This document shows, in pieces, positions 24,499 to 31,833 of a stretch of 32,370 nucleotides of DNA. How positions within the stretch are numbered: position 1 is the stretch's first letter; every line of letters starts with the position of its first letter. Under the pieces are notes generated by a model. That model had not been told where the DNA came from. It saw only the letters and a program-made list of their open reading frames with translations, and searched no databases. The stretch is from Sphingomonas bacterium (lineage in GTDB: Bacteria > Pseudomonadota > Alphaproteobacteria > Sphingomonadales > Sphingomonadaceae). Both the position numbers and the translations under genes were made by a program. The stretch lies in the NCBI GenBank assembly GCA_028289965.1, contig JAQGKS010000118.1, positions 1 to 32,370 on the forward strand, written 5' to 3'.

Positions 24499-24984
24499 AT
24501 GGTCACAGTGTTCATGCCGCTACTCAACGAGGGAACCGATGTTTGGCGGCCTGTCGAAGTGACCCCGCACGACGGAGCATCGTATCGGGTGGACGGTCCG
24601 ATGCCGCCTGACGAGGCGTGGGAGTTCACGCCGGGCAGTCTCATCAAGTGCAGGTGGAAGAAGTTTGGTGACGGTGAACACAGGCTGATACCAGTCGGGT
24701 CCGCCTGGACGGTTAGCTCCGCACTTGGAGATCATTTGAGACGGAGCGCCGGTATCTCAATTGGCTCTCTCCCATTGATAGCCGCGGTTGGCTGGCTGCC
24801 TCGCGGCCCTGAGGGGCGCACAGAGATTGTTCCAGTTCTGCTGACCAGCACAGTCTGGACGCTCATTGCTGTCATCACGTTAATCTGGCTGAAGCCTCGG
24901 GCACTCTTCGGCAAATCGGCAATTTGGTCAATGCTCGGCTTCGCCATCCTTTTCTGCTTGGTAGGCCTTTCCGGCGAACTCTGA
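24499..24984 (+). CDS. Accessory membrane protein with N-terminal EGTDVWRP domain
   Basis: A 161-residue protein of unknown function. Residues 1-66 form a small soluble domain with EGTDVWRPVE and PDEAWEFTPGSLIKC. I associate this pattern with stand-alone bacterial proteins of unknown function. It is joined to three transmembrane helices (about 85-100, 111-131, 141-157). Such a fusion looks unusual. It lies 94 bp after the repressor on the same strand, in lower-G+C DNA, so it may be expressed in the lysogen. No Shine-Dalgarno is obvious before the ATG. A superinfection-exclusion or stress role would fit the position but is not supported by homology. Confidence 0.7.
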   Translation: MVTVFMPLLNEGTDVWRPVEVTPHDGASYRVDGPMPPDEAWEFTPGSLIKCRWKKFGDGEHRLIPVGSAWTVSSALGDHLRRSAGISIGSLPLIAAVGWLPRGPEGRTEIVPVLLTSTVWTLIAVITLIWLKPRALFGKSAIWSMLGFAILFCLVGLSGEL

Positions 24985-25099
24985 ACGAGGTCGGCGTTCC
25001 ACCAGTTTTCACCATTGGGGCATAAGGAGTCGGCGATCGATCCTAGTGGCAGCAAGCGTCCCAATAGCAAACCACCGGCAAGTCTGCGATGATCGAGGA

Positions 25100-25351
25100 A
25101 TGAAGCGGAAGAACCTCATTCTTGGCTTGAACGCGGCGCTAGCTCCGGTGCTCATTACACTCACCTTGGTTGCGTCCCAGTCCGACGAACTTAGGACGCT
25201 CGTAGCGCGCGAGGACGGCGGAATGCATGGCGTTCTTGCGATCATGGTTGCAGTCGTGACGGCGTATTCCGCAGTGTTCCAACTGTGGCTTGCCAAAATA
25301 TTTTGGGAGCCCCGTCTCAATCGGGCCCTTGACAAGAATGGTCGTCGTTGA
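25100..25351 (+). CDS. Small two-helix membrane protein, hypothetical
   Basis: An 83-residue protein with two hydrophobic helices (about 6-25 and 44-65) joined by a charged loop (SQSDELRTLVAREDGG) and a basic C-terminus. A GAGGA element touches the ATG, closer than normal, so the true start may differ slightly; the frame extends back to 25046 without a better start. It is the second gene of the accessory block, 115 bp after the first. I recognise no family. Small membrane proteins near phage repressors are sometimes exclusion factors, which is only a hint. Confidence 0.55.
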   Translation: MKRKNLILGLNAALAPVLITLTLVASQSDELRTLVAREDGGMHGVLAIMVAVVTAYSAVFQLWLAKIFWEPRLNRALDKNGRR

Positions 25352-25359
25352 AGGCTCAT

Positions 25360-25393
25360 TGAACGGCAGCTACCCACCATCAACGGCCGATCC
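25360..25393 (+). repeat. Intergenic repeat, copy 2 (degenerate)
   Basis: This copy aligns loosely with copy 4: CAGCTACCCACC corresponds to CTGCTTTCCACC, and the following CGGCCGATC to CGGACGTTC. It is the weakest copy listed and lies directly after the 83-residue gene. Confidence 0.35.
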
Positions 25394-25627
25394 AACCCGT
25401 CATGATGAGGGTGCCGTAGATCATGGGCAGCCGTAATAGGCGAGCACTGCAGGAGTGGCGATGAGGAGGACGAACCCCGCTGACGCCTTTCGGCTGACCA
25501 CGTGGTGACAATACCCTGCGGCCGTCGCGCGGCAATCTTCGGTCCGCAGATAAATCGCGTCAAATGCCGACAGTGGGTGGCCACCACCTTCAGCCGGACC
25601 CTCGATCCGAAGCCGCCATCGAGAAGC

Positions 25628-25659
25628 AGACGTCAGCTAGCGCCTAGTTGCGGACATTC
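25628..25659 (+). repeat. Intergenic repeat, copy 3
   Basis: The core AGTTGCGGACATTC (25646-25659) is preceded by AGACGTCAGCTAGCGCC, which lines up with the GCGACTGCTTTCCACC part of copy 4. It lies 25 bp before the ATG of the 211-residue gene. Confidence 0.5.
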
Positions 25660-25684
25660 GGAGCGCCGGTTAGGGTGGCCTTTG

Positions 25685-26320
25685 ATGAAGTCGGCTGCTT
25701 GCCTCTGGCTCTTTGGGATCGGATTCGCTGCACTTGCCGTCTTGCTCGCCTGCGTGTCTAAGTATATTGGCAATGAGGATTATCGTAGGCTGGCATTGAT
25801 CGCGCAGAATAATACCCGAACATATGTCGATCAATATGTCGCTTCTCGACACATTGCGGGCGACGAGGTCGCCTTGATGCTCGCACACTTGCCACCACCA
25901 CCGTCGCTAGGGGCGGAGAGTGTGCGGTTCGTGGCGGTCCCGACCTGTGCCAATACGATGTTCGCCTTTTCCCTCGCTGCCGACGGCACCGGCCGCCTAA
26001 TCATCGTCGTCCGGCAGCAGGGTGCCAACCTCCATTCGGTCGCAAGCAGACGAACATTCAGCATGCCTGCAACTGTCACCAAGTCTTTGTTGGCAGAGTT
26101 CGACCGGCTTGCACCTCCTTGGCAGGGTGATGCAGAAATCGCCTTTGATGGGACCCACGTTGGCTTCGAGCGCGCTCATGCCGGAACAACCTTTTCCGGA
26201 GGCGACGCTACCAGTACGTACGCACATCTAGCGGCTGCCGTGAAATCCTTGCTGACTCCCTATGTCGCCGAACTCGCAGGAGTAGATCATGCTTGGCTTC
26301 ATCCTTCAGCGGGCTGCTAA
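25685..26320 (+). CDS. Accessory exported or membrane-anchored protein, hypothetical
   Basis: A 211-residue protein that I do not recognise. It begins with a hydrophobic leader (about 4-24) ending VLLAC, which could be a lipobox (Cys23) or a membrane anchor, so the rest (25-211) is extracytoplasmic. That part is mixed alpha/beta in appearance, with PPPPSLG near 74-80 and strands such as RLIIVVRQQG. G+C here is about 47-55% by eye, well below the phage and host genes. The ATG at 25685 is chosen because the leader starts there; the open frame upstream to 25502 lacks coding character. It stands as a single gene with its own spacer on both sides. Confidence 0.6.
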   Translation: MKSAACLWLFGIGFAALAVLLACVSKYIGNEDYRRLALIAQNNTRTYVDQYVASRHIAGDEVALMLAHLPPPPSLGAESVRFVAVPTCANTMFAFSLAADGTGRLIIVVRQQGANLHSVASRRTFSMPATVTKSLLAEFDRLAPPWQGDAEIAFDGTHVGFERAHAGTTFSGGDATSTYAHLAAAVKSLLTPYVAELAGVDHAWLHPSAGC

Positions 26321-26361
26321 ACTTTAGTGGCAGAACGAAGCTCGCCGAAGCCTGTCCGGAG

Positions 26362-26391
26362 GCGACTGCTTTCCACCACTTGCGGACGTTC
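26362..26391 (+). repeat. Intergenic repeat, copy 4 (best preserved)
   Basis: GCGACTGCTTTCCACC followed by ACTTGCGGACGTTC (26378-26391). This copy shares its left half with copy 5 (14 of 16 bases in CTGCTTTCCACCACTT) and its right half with copies 1 and 3, which links all of them. Confidence 0.55.
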
Positions 26392-26503
26392 AGGCTCCCG
26401 CCTATGCCCCCATGGGTGAGGCTTGGTTCGCCGGGATGACTTTTGGACCCTCTCCGATTCCAATACCACAAATGAATGCAGCGGCGTCCGGCGGAGAAAT
26501 GTC

Positions 26504-27028
26504 TTGCGTACCGAGAAGCTTGTCGCGGGCCTCCTAGCTTGCCTATTTGGCAGCTCCGAAATCAACGCTGAGGTCGTTAGTTTTGACTGCGACACGCCGG
26601 GAAGCCATTCGTCAGAGTTTGCACGTGACGTGTCTAAGACGTCCCTTGAAGCTGGCGGCGCGGTCAGGTTGGTCGAAGAGCGGCCGTTTAGAAATGCGAT
26701 TCCGGCGGCGAATATATTCTTCAGTAAGGAGCCAGGCGTGGCCCTCGTCGGCCTCAGGTTCATTGCTTATCCTGAGAAACGAAAAGTGATTTCGGTTATG
26801 CTCTTCCGAGACGGCCAGCCCGACGCTCAAAAAGTGATAGCCGAGATCCAGAAGACCAGCGATGCGATCCCGTTCAATATGTCCATGCGGGATCAAGAGG
26901 TCACCGTGGTCGTTGCAGGGCAGACATTCGTGATGCCTGTCTCCAAGGGAACGGTGAAGCAGATCTCGCTGTCCTGCTTCAGCGCCCAATTCAAGTTTGC
27001 GGCTGTTGAACTCAAGGAGTCCGATTGA
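26504..27028 (+). CDS. Accessory exported protein, hypothetical
   Basis: A 174-residue protein with a signal peptide (about 1-22, ending SSEINA) and an exported domain of about 150 residues containing two or three cysteines and beta-rich stretches such as RKVISVMLFRDG. The start is best placed at a TTG (26504), because GGAG lies 7 bp before it and the signal peptide begins there; an upstream TTG at 26423 would add 27 residues and hide the leader. I recognise no family. It is the last gene of the accessory block and faces the convergent tail operon. Base composition is unlike the phage genes on either side, suggesting later acquisition. Confidence 0.6.
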   Translation: MRTEKLVAGLLACLFGSSEINAEVVSFDCDTPGSHSSEFARDVSKTSLEAGGAVRLVEERPFRNAIPAANIFFSKEPGVALVGLRFIAYPEKRKVISVMLFRDGQPDAQKVIAEIQKTSDAIPFNMSMRDQEVTVVVAGQTFVMPVSKGTVKQISLSCFSAQFKFAAVELKESD

Positions 27029-27368
27029 TAGCCGGTTGTGGCGGTTGCCGACCTTCAGCGGTATCTCTCGGTCGGTGGACTCAGCAGCGCGTTCGGTGGG
27101 TTGGCGTCGTATCGCAGTATGCTGGGGCTTCGGCGCTACGTCGGCGTGTGGGGCAGGAAATTTGCCAGCGGCCAAGGCGCTTTTTGCGCGAGCGTGGCGC
27201 AGATGTCGTCATATCGCATGAACGATCGGCGCGCCTCAGGCTGACGAGTTATCGCACGCAAGAAGTCCGCCAGCGTGTCCGATCACTCCCTTCGATCTGA
27301 AAAAACGAGCGTCCGCTATCCACCACTTCCCGCCGTTTCGTTGATGGCTCTACGGCCTAGGCCATGTG
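27029..27368. other. 340-bp spacer between accessory block and gene D
   Basis: No gene is supported on either strand; short frames here lack starts with ribosome-binding sites and any domain. It contains repeat copy 5 and a 10-bp palindrome GGCCTAGGCC (27354-27363) next to the gene D stop. Convergent transcripts should end here, but no classical terminator is visible. Confidence 0.5.
27309..27339 (+). repeat. Intergenic repeat, copy 5
   Basis: GCGTCCGCTATCCACCACTT followed by CCCGCCGTTTC. The left part matches copy 4 at 14 of 16 bases; the right part is diverged. It lies 30 bp from the gene D stop. Confidence 0.45.
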
Positions 27369-28388
27369 CTATCCGCTCACTTCCAGCTGCAGCGACGTGG
27401 TGAGTCCGCGGTCGGTAAGGCTGTGCGCCACTTCCGCCACCAGCCACTGGACAGCATCGATTGACGCCTTGAAGCCCTCAGCCCTGGCGCGCTGCTCCGG
27501 GTAGATGTCGGGTCGACCGAGTGCCAGGTCGAAGCTCAGCTTGAGCGGTTGCCGCATAGCCCGCCCGCGCTCAGCCTCCGCCGCGCGGCGCGCCGCGGCC
27601 TCGGTCGGATACACCCGCGACAGCCGCTTCACCTTGGCCGTGCCGCCGGCGGTGACGTCCTGCTTCTTCGCGCCCTTGCGATCGTGCCAGCTGGCGGTGA
27701 CGCCAGAGACCTCCTCGCGCTTCTCGATGCGGAAGCTGTGCCGATCGCCGTCGCGCCGACGGATCGTGATCGAGGGGAGCGGCTTGCCCGCGGGCGTGGT
27801 GCCGGCGCCCTTGCGCGCGAAGATCAGGCTGCCGCGCTTGATGGTGGCAACCGCATCATGCTCGCGGCCGAGGCGGCGCAGCAGCGCCAGATCGCTCTCC
27901 CGGCTCTGCGCCGCGGCCGTCACGGCTATGCCGGCGAGCGCCGGCGCGCAGCGTGCGATGAGCTTGTGGCGCGCGGCGACCTCGGCGACGATCGCGCCGA
28001 TCGTCGTGTCGTGCCAGCTCTTCTCGCGGCGGGTGCGGATATCGCTCGTGAAGTCGGCCGAGCGCGCGCGGATGGTGATGATGTCGGGCGGCCCGCTATG
28101 TTCCACTTCGTCGACGGTGAAGCTGCCCTTGTCGACCAGCCCGACCTTGACGTCGCTGCCCTGTTTCCAGCCCAGCTGGACGTGGAGCAGCGCGCCGGTC
28201 TTCGGCAGTGCCATGCGGCCGTCGCTGTCATCAATGACGATGTCGAGCTGGTCGGCCTCGTCACCGCGCTTCTCGGTCAAAGTGAGCGAGACCAGGCGCG
28301 GGCGGATGCGGTTCGTCAGGTCGGCGCCGTCGAGCGTCACCTTGAAGTCGGCAATGTTGGCGGTAAAGGGCGCGGGGGCATCGGTCAT
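27369..28388 (-). CDS. D: Phage late control gene D protein (tail spike hub)
   Basis: A 339-residue P2 gpD-family protein, the baseplate hub component of contractile-tailed phages related to T4 gp27 and VgrG. It has the family's N-terminal region (DFKVTLDGADLTNRIRPRL), an internal block SADFTSDIRTRREKSWHDTT (about 110-129), then DLALLRRLGREHDAVA (about 165-180), and a C-terminal region with VYPTEAAARRAAEAE. The length is normal. Its ATG overlaps the gpU stop (ATGA). It is the last gene of the leftward tail operon, as in P2, but it is followed by accessory genes on the opposite strand instead of ogr. Confidence 0.92.
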   Translation of the reverse strand: MTDAPAPFTANIADFKVTLDGADLTNRIRPRLVSLTLTEKRGDEADQLDIVIDDSDGRMALPKTGALLHVQLGWKQGSDVKVGLVDKGSFTVDEVEHSGPPDIITIRARSADFTSDIRTRREKSWHDTTIGAIVAEVAARHKLIARCAPALAGIAVTAAAQSRESDLALLRRLGREHDAVATIKRGSLIFARKGAGTTPAGKPLPSITIRRRDGDRHSFRIEKREEVSGVTASWHDRKGAKKQDVTAGGTAKVKRLSRVYPTEAAARRAAEAERGRAMRQPLKLSFDLALGRPDIYPEQRARAEGFKASIDAVQWLVAEVAHSLTDRGLTTSLQLEVSG

Positions 28389-28777
28389 TTCGCCGGCTCG
28401 GGGCCATCGACGGCGAGAAGATCGAGGGCGAAGTCGATCCGCAGCGGCGTGCCGTCGGCCATGAAGACCTTCTGCCGCTCATCGAGCGCGGTGATGACGA
28501 AGGCGCCGTAGACCCGGCCTGCGCCATCGACCAGCGACCAGGCCTGCCCGCTTGCGCCCATGGTGCGCAGCTCCTCGAGCGCGGCGGTGACGTCGCCCAG
28601 CTCGGCGAAGGCGGTTCCGGTGAGGCTGATCGTGTCGTCGCCTGGGCCGGTGAACTGGGTCGCATCGCGCGCGCCGACGCGGGGGCTGCGGCCGTGGCGC
28701 CAATCGGTGCGGCGCTGCAGCTCATCATGCGCGAACGTCGGGATCGAGAAGGCGAACATGCCGAGAGACATCAGCAT
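28385..28777 (-). CDS. U: Phage tail protein U (gpU family)
   Basis: A 130-residue gpU-family tail protein. Hallmarks are the N-terminal MFAFSIPTFAHDELQRRTDW, the central ARDATQFTGPGDDTISLTG and the DFALDLLAVDG end. In P2 gpU is needed for tail completion. A GGAG lies 7 bp upstream of the ATG inside the end of the tape-measure gene region (3-bp gap). It is coupled to gene D by a 4-bp overlap. Confidence 0.9.
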   Translation of the reverse strand: MLMSLGMFAFSIPTFAHDELQRRTDWRHGRSPRVGARDATQFTGPGDDTISLTGTAFAELGDVTAALEELRTMGASGQAWSLVDGAGRVYGAFVITALDERQKVFMADGTPLRIDFALDLLAVDGPEPAK

Positions 28778-28780
28778 CGG

Positions 28781-31348
28781 TCAGCTCCAGTCGGGTTGAT
28801 CGGCAAAGCGGGAGCGCGACGCGGCGGCCTGCTCGCGCTGCAACTTCTCCCACTCGACGCGGACCGCGCGCGCTATATCCTGCGGGCTCTGACCGGGCGC
28901 TCCGTAGACGTTGATCGTCACCGGCGCTGGCGCGGCAAGTGCTGCAGCTGCTCCAGCGGCGGCCGCGCTGCCGCCGGCGCTGCCTGCGGCGATCGCGGGA
29001 ACCGCAGCGCCCACGGCCATCGCCGCCGCAACCTCGCGCGAGAGGCGCTGCACGCGACGGATCGGTTCGCTCGCGCCTTGATGGATGCCGAGGGCGAGCC
29101 CCTCCGATATGAACCCGCCGAAGCCCATGAATACGCGGCTGGGCGAGTTGATGCCGGCACCCTTCTTGAACCCGGAGGCGACCGACTTGGCGAGCGACGT
29201 CGCGGCCGACCAGGCAGCGCCCGGTGCGCTGGCGATGCCGCGGATCAGCCCCTTAACGATATAGACGCCGAAGCTGTAGAACATGGCCGGCAGCGTCGTG
29301 AATGCAGCCACGATTGCTGTGCGCAGGGTGGTGAAGGCAAAGGTCCAGCCCCGACCGAGTAGCCCCGGCAGCGTGCCCGTGAACCAACCGAACGCGGCTG
29401 CGCCGAAGCGGTACAGCAAGCCGAGCGCGAAGCCGTTCATGTTGCCGATCGCGCCGAAGATGCCGGCGATGCCGCCTGCAAAGACGGACCTGATCGCCTG
29501 CCAGATGCTGCCGAACCAACCGGCGATCGCACCCCAATTATTATAGATGAGGTAGGCACCGGCGGCGATCGCCGCGATACCGGCGACAATGCCCGCGGCG
29601 ATACCGATCACCGGAAGCAGGCCGATCCCCAGCGCCCCCGCGACGAAGCTGAGCGCGGCAAACGGGGCGAGCGCCCCGGCGGCGGCGAACGCCAGCCCGC
29701 CCATGACGATGGTGAGGAGAGCGAGGCCGCCAGCGAGCAGGCCGGCCCATTTGGCAGCGGTCGGAAAGCGCGTGGCCATGTCGCCCGCCCAGGTCGCGAA
29801 GCCGGTGAGCTTGCCGAGGAGCGCGGTTGCGCTCGGCAGCAGCACGGCACCCATGGTCAGGCCGAGCACCTTGGCGCTGATGGCGAACTGCTTTGACTTC
29901 TCGGCGCCGTCCTTCAGCCGCTCGGCGAAGTCGGCATCGGTCACGCCCTTGGCGGCGAAGGCGTCGGCGCGGATCCGCTTATATTCGTCGATGTTCTGGA
30001 TCAGCGGACGAAGCGCCTGCTGGACCTGCGCGTCCTCGAACAGGAAACCGAGCCGGCTGAGATCGCCCTTCAGCGTCTTGTTGGTCAGCTCGGTGATCGC
30101 CTCGAGCGGCGTCTTGCTCTCCTTGTAGGCGTGCTGCAGCGCCGCTGGCAGATCGACGCCGAATTCCTTGAACTTCTTGATCGTGCCGGGCGCCGCCATC
30201 TTCTGCAGCAGGTTGGCGATGTTGGTCGCGGCCGAGGCGCTATCGCCGGTGCCCTTGCGGGCGATCTGCAGCGCCGCGGCGAGATCCGCGACGGCGCCGA
30301 CGCCCTTCTGGCCGAGCCCTTGCGCGGCCGCGGTCAGCATCGGGAAATGCTGCGCCATATCCTTGATCTCGAAGGCACCGCTCTTGCCGGCCTGCGCCAT
30401 GACGTCGATTACGCGAGCCGTCTGTGCGACCGGCACCTTGAGGTTGTCGTTGGCGGCGAAGGCGGCGGCCGACAGGTCGCGGATCTCGGCCTTGTAGGCG
30501 GTGGCCGCGCGGCCGATCGGCGTCATCATCCGCACCGCCTGGCGCGGATCGAGCCCGAAGCCGGAGAGCGCATCGACGCCCTCCTGCAGCGCATCGGGCA
30601 GCTGGTTGGCGGCCTTGGCCGCGGCGAGCAGGCCGAGGCCCATCTGCCGCGCTTCCTCGCGCGACAGGTTCGCCTTCTGGGCGATGTCGGTCATCACCGA
30701 CTGGTAGGCCATGGCCGACTTGATCGAGCCCAGGACGGGCGCGCCGGCGGCGACGCCGGTGCCGATCGAGGCCGCGCCGCCGGCGGCGAGGGCCGTCGCG
30801 CGTCCCTGAATGCGGCCGAAGTTTTCGCGCGCGGCGCCCATGCGCCGGCTGCGGTCTGCGAGCTGCTGAACCCGCCGGCTCTGCTCGGCCAGCTCCTCAT
30901 TGGTGCGGGCGATCTGGGAATGGAGGGTGCGCTCATATCCCGCCAGATCGCGGGTCTCGGCACCTGCCGCCCGCATGCGCTCGCGCACTTCTCGCAGAAG
31001 AGACGATTCCTCCCGGTGGCGGCCCGACAGCATCGACACCTCCCGCTGCGCCTTCTGATAATTGGCCGTCATGCGCTTGGTGGGATTGTCGCTCGCAGCG
31101 ATCTCCCGGGCGAGCGCCGCCACCCACGTCTCGGCCGCGCGCAAATCGTTGCCGGTTGCTCGGACGTCCGCGCCCAGCTTGCGGAAGCCGGCCATATCCT
31201 CTTGCGCGCGGGTCAACTCCTTCAGCCGATCGCGCGCGATCTTCAGCGCCTGGGCAGCGCGGGTGGAGCCGCCGGCGATGTCGCGTAGCGGCTTGGTGAC
31301 GCGATCGCCGGCCTCGAGCAGCATGCGGATGCGCAGGTTCCGGTCCAT
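28781..31348 (-). CDS. T: Phage tail tape measure protein (gpT)
   Basis: An 855-residue tape measure protein that sets tail length and later leaves the tail during DNA injection. Residues 1-190 are charged and strongly helical (coiled coil), starting MDRNLRIRMLLEAGDRVTKP. The conserved TP901/P2-type core follows (AMAYQSVMTDIAQKANLSRE, about 215-235). A long hydrophobic zone at about 545-660 (LLAGGLALLTIVMGGLAFAA and following) could span the host membrane. The C-terminus has NSPSRVFMGFGGF and an Ala-rich tail. A GAGAGG ribosome-binding site precedes the ATG, 10 bp after the E' stop. Length fits a P2-size tail. Confidence 0.92.
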   Translation of the reverse strand: MDRNLRIRMLLEAGDRVTKPLRDIAGGSTRAAQALKIARDRLKELTRAQEDMAGFRKLGADVRATGNDLRAAETWVAALAREIAASDNPTKRMTANYQKAQREVSMLSGRHREESSLLREVRERMRAAGAETRDLAGYERTLHSQIARTNEELAEQSRRVQQLADRSRRMGAARENFGRIQGRATALAAGGAASIGTGVAAGAPVLGSIKSAMAYQSVMTDIAQKANLSREEARQMGLGLLAAAKAANQLPDALQEGVDALSGFGLDPRQAVRMMTPIGRAATAYKAEIRDLSAAAFAANDNLKVPVAQTARVIDVMAQAGKSGAFEIKDMAQHFPMLTAAAQGLGQKGVGAVADLAAALQIARKGTGDSASAATNIANLLQKMAAPGTIKKFKEFGVDLPAALQHAYKESKTPLEAITELTNKTLKGDLSRLGFLFEDAQVQQALRPLIQNIDEYKRIRADAFAAKGVTDADFAERLKDGAEKSKQFAISAKVLGLTMGAVLLPSATALLGKLTGFATWAGDMATRFPTAAKWAGLLAGGLALLTIVMGGLAFAAAGALAPFAALSFVAGALGIGLLPVIGIAAGIVAGIAAIAAGAYLIYNNWGAIAGWFGSIWQAIRSVFAGGIAGIFGAIGNMNGFALGLLYRFGAAAFGWFTGTLPGLLGRGWTFAFTTLRTAIVAAFTTLPAMFYSFGVYIVKGLIRGIASAPGAAWSAATSLAKSVASGFKKGAGINSPSRVFMGFGGFISEGLALGIHQGASEPIRRVQRLSREVAAAMAVGAAVPAIAAGSAGGSAAAAGAAAALAAPAPVTINVYGAPGQSPQDIARAVRVEWEKLQREQAAASRSRFADQPDWS

Positions 31349-31358
31349 GTCGCGCCTC

Positions 31359-31475
31359 TCAGGTGTCGGCCTTGACGCGCTCCGCTGCGCGCGCGTGCCA
31401 TGCCATCAGTTCGGGCAGGCTCATCCCGTCCATCGCGGACGGGGGCCAGTGGAAGACGATGGCGAGATCCGCCAT
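31359..31475 (-). CDS. GpE-family tail protein (E' reading frame)
   Basis: A 38-codon frame beginning MADLAIVFHWPPSAMDGM and ending AERVKADT, a clear GpE-family (P2 E') sequence. Its own ATG exists, but the frame stays open upstream to the slippery site at 31526-31532, so the main product is expected to be the C-terminal part of an E-E' fusion. It lies 8 bp past the stop of E and 10 bp before the tape measure gene. It acts with gpE as a tape-measure chaperone. Confidence 0.82.
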   Translation of the reverse strand: MADLAIVFHWPPSAMDGMSLPELMAWHARAAERVKADT

Positions 31476-31801
31476 TGCCTCGTCTATGCTTGCGGGGAGG
31501 CCGCCTGCTTCGCGGCTGTCGGCAGCAAAAAATCCATGACCTCGCCGCCGAACTGCATGAAGTCCGCCGGGTCCATCGCGACGACGTCGGGCTTCTGCAA
31601 GATCGGGGTGGTGATGCGCGGCGCCAGCGTCTCGAGCGAGGCATAATCGAGCTGGCTGAGCGCGAGCAGGGTCAGCCCGCGCAGCTCGCCGGCGCCGGGC
31701 TTGCGCACGACGATCTCGGTGCCGGCGGGATGCACCACCTTGCCATCGATCGTGATGTCGAAATCGAGGGTGAAGCGGCGAAGGGTGGGCGTGTCGGACA
31801 T
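31359..31801 (-). CDS. E-E' fusion tail-assembly chaperone made by -1 frameshift
   Basis: Predicted 147-residue product. Translation starts at the E ATG, proceeds to Asp90-Phe91-Leu92, slips back one base on T TTT TTG, and continues through 17 codons with no stop into the E' frame. The junction reads Asp-Phe-Phe-Ala-Ala-Asp. In P2 the equivalent fusion is made in minor amounts and is essential for tail assembly, like lambda G-GT. Register and absence of stops were checked base by base; frameshifting itself is inferred. Confidence 0.8.
31484..31801 (-). CDS. E: Phage tail assembly protein E
   Basis: A 105-residue tail assembly chaperone of the P2 gpE/Mu gp41-like type. It starts MSDTPTLRRFTLDFDITIDG, has LRGLTLLALSQLDYASLETL (40-59) and a conserved RITTPIL, then DPADFMQFGGEVMDFLLP near the end. 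A GGAG lies 6 bp before the ATG. The frame ends 14 codons after the slippery site. The longer open frame reaching 32266 overlaps FII and is not coding. It lies 62 bp downstream of the tail tube gene across a strong hairpin. Confidence 0.9.
   Translation of the reverse strand: MSDTPTLRRFTLDFDITIDGKVVHPAGTEIVVRKPGAGELRGLTLLALSQLDYASLETLAPRITTPILQKPDVVAMDPADFMQFGGEVMDFLLPTAAKQAASPQA
31526..31532 (-). promoter_or_regulatory. -1 ribosomal frameshift site T TTT TTG
   Basis: On the minus strand the heptamer TTTTTTG lies in the E frame as GAT TTT TTG (codons 90-92), the exact X XXY YYZ register for -1 slippage and the same heptamer type used by P2 gene E. It is the only such run near the end of E. 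Confidence 0.85.
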
Positions 31802-31833
31802 GGGAAGCTCCAAGGGATGAAAGGCCGGCGAGA

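Larger units (their letters stand above)
25352..25684. other. 333-bp intergenic stretch with decayed repeats
   Basis: No convincing gene is seen here on either strand. Two copies of the intergenic repeat lie at its ends (25360-25393 and 25628-25659). A weaker inverted likeness may be present near 25560-25590. The rest is unassigned. Confidence 0.5.

Noticed and set aside
26412-26540. 42-codon frame from the ATG at 26412
   Set aside because: Although near a promoter-like repeat core, it has no ribosome-binding site or domain and overlaps the leader of the better-supported TTG-started gene at 26504.
27025-27300. 91-codon plus-strand frame after the last accessory gene
   Set aside because: It starts inside the end of the previous gene, is Arg-rich without domains, and competes with overlapping frames of equal quality.
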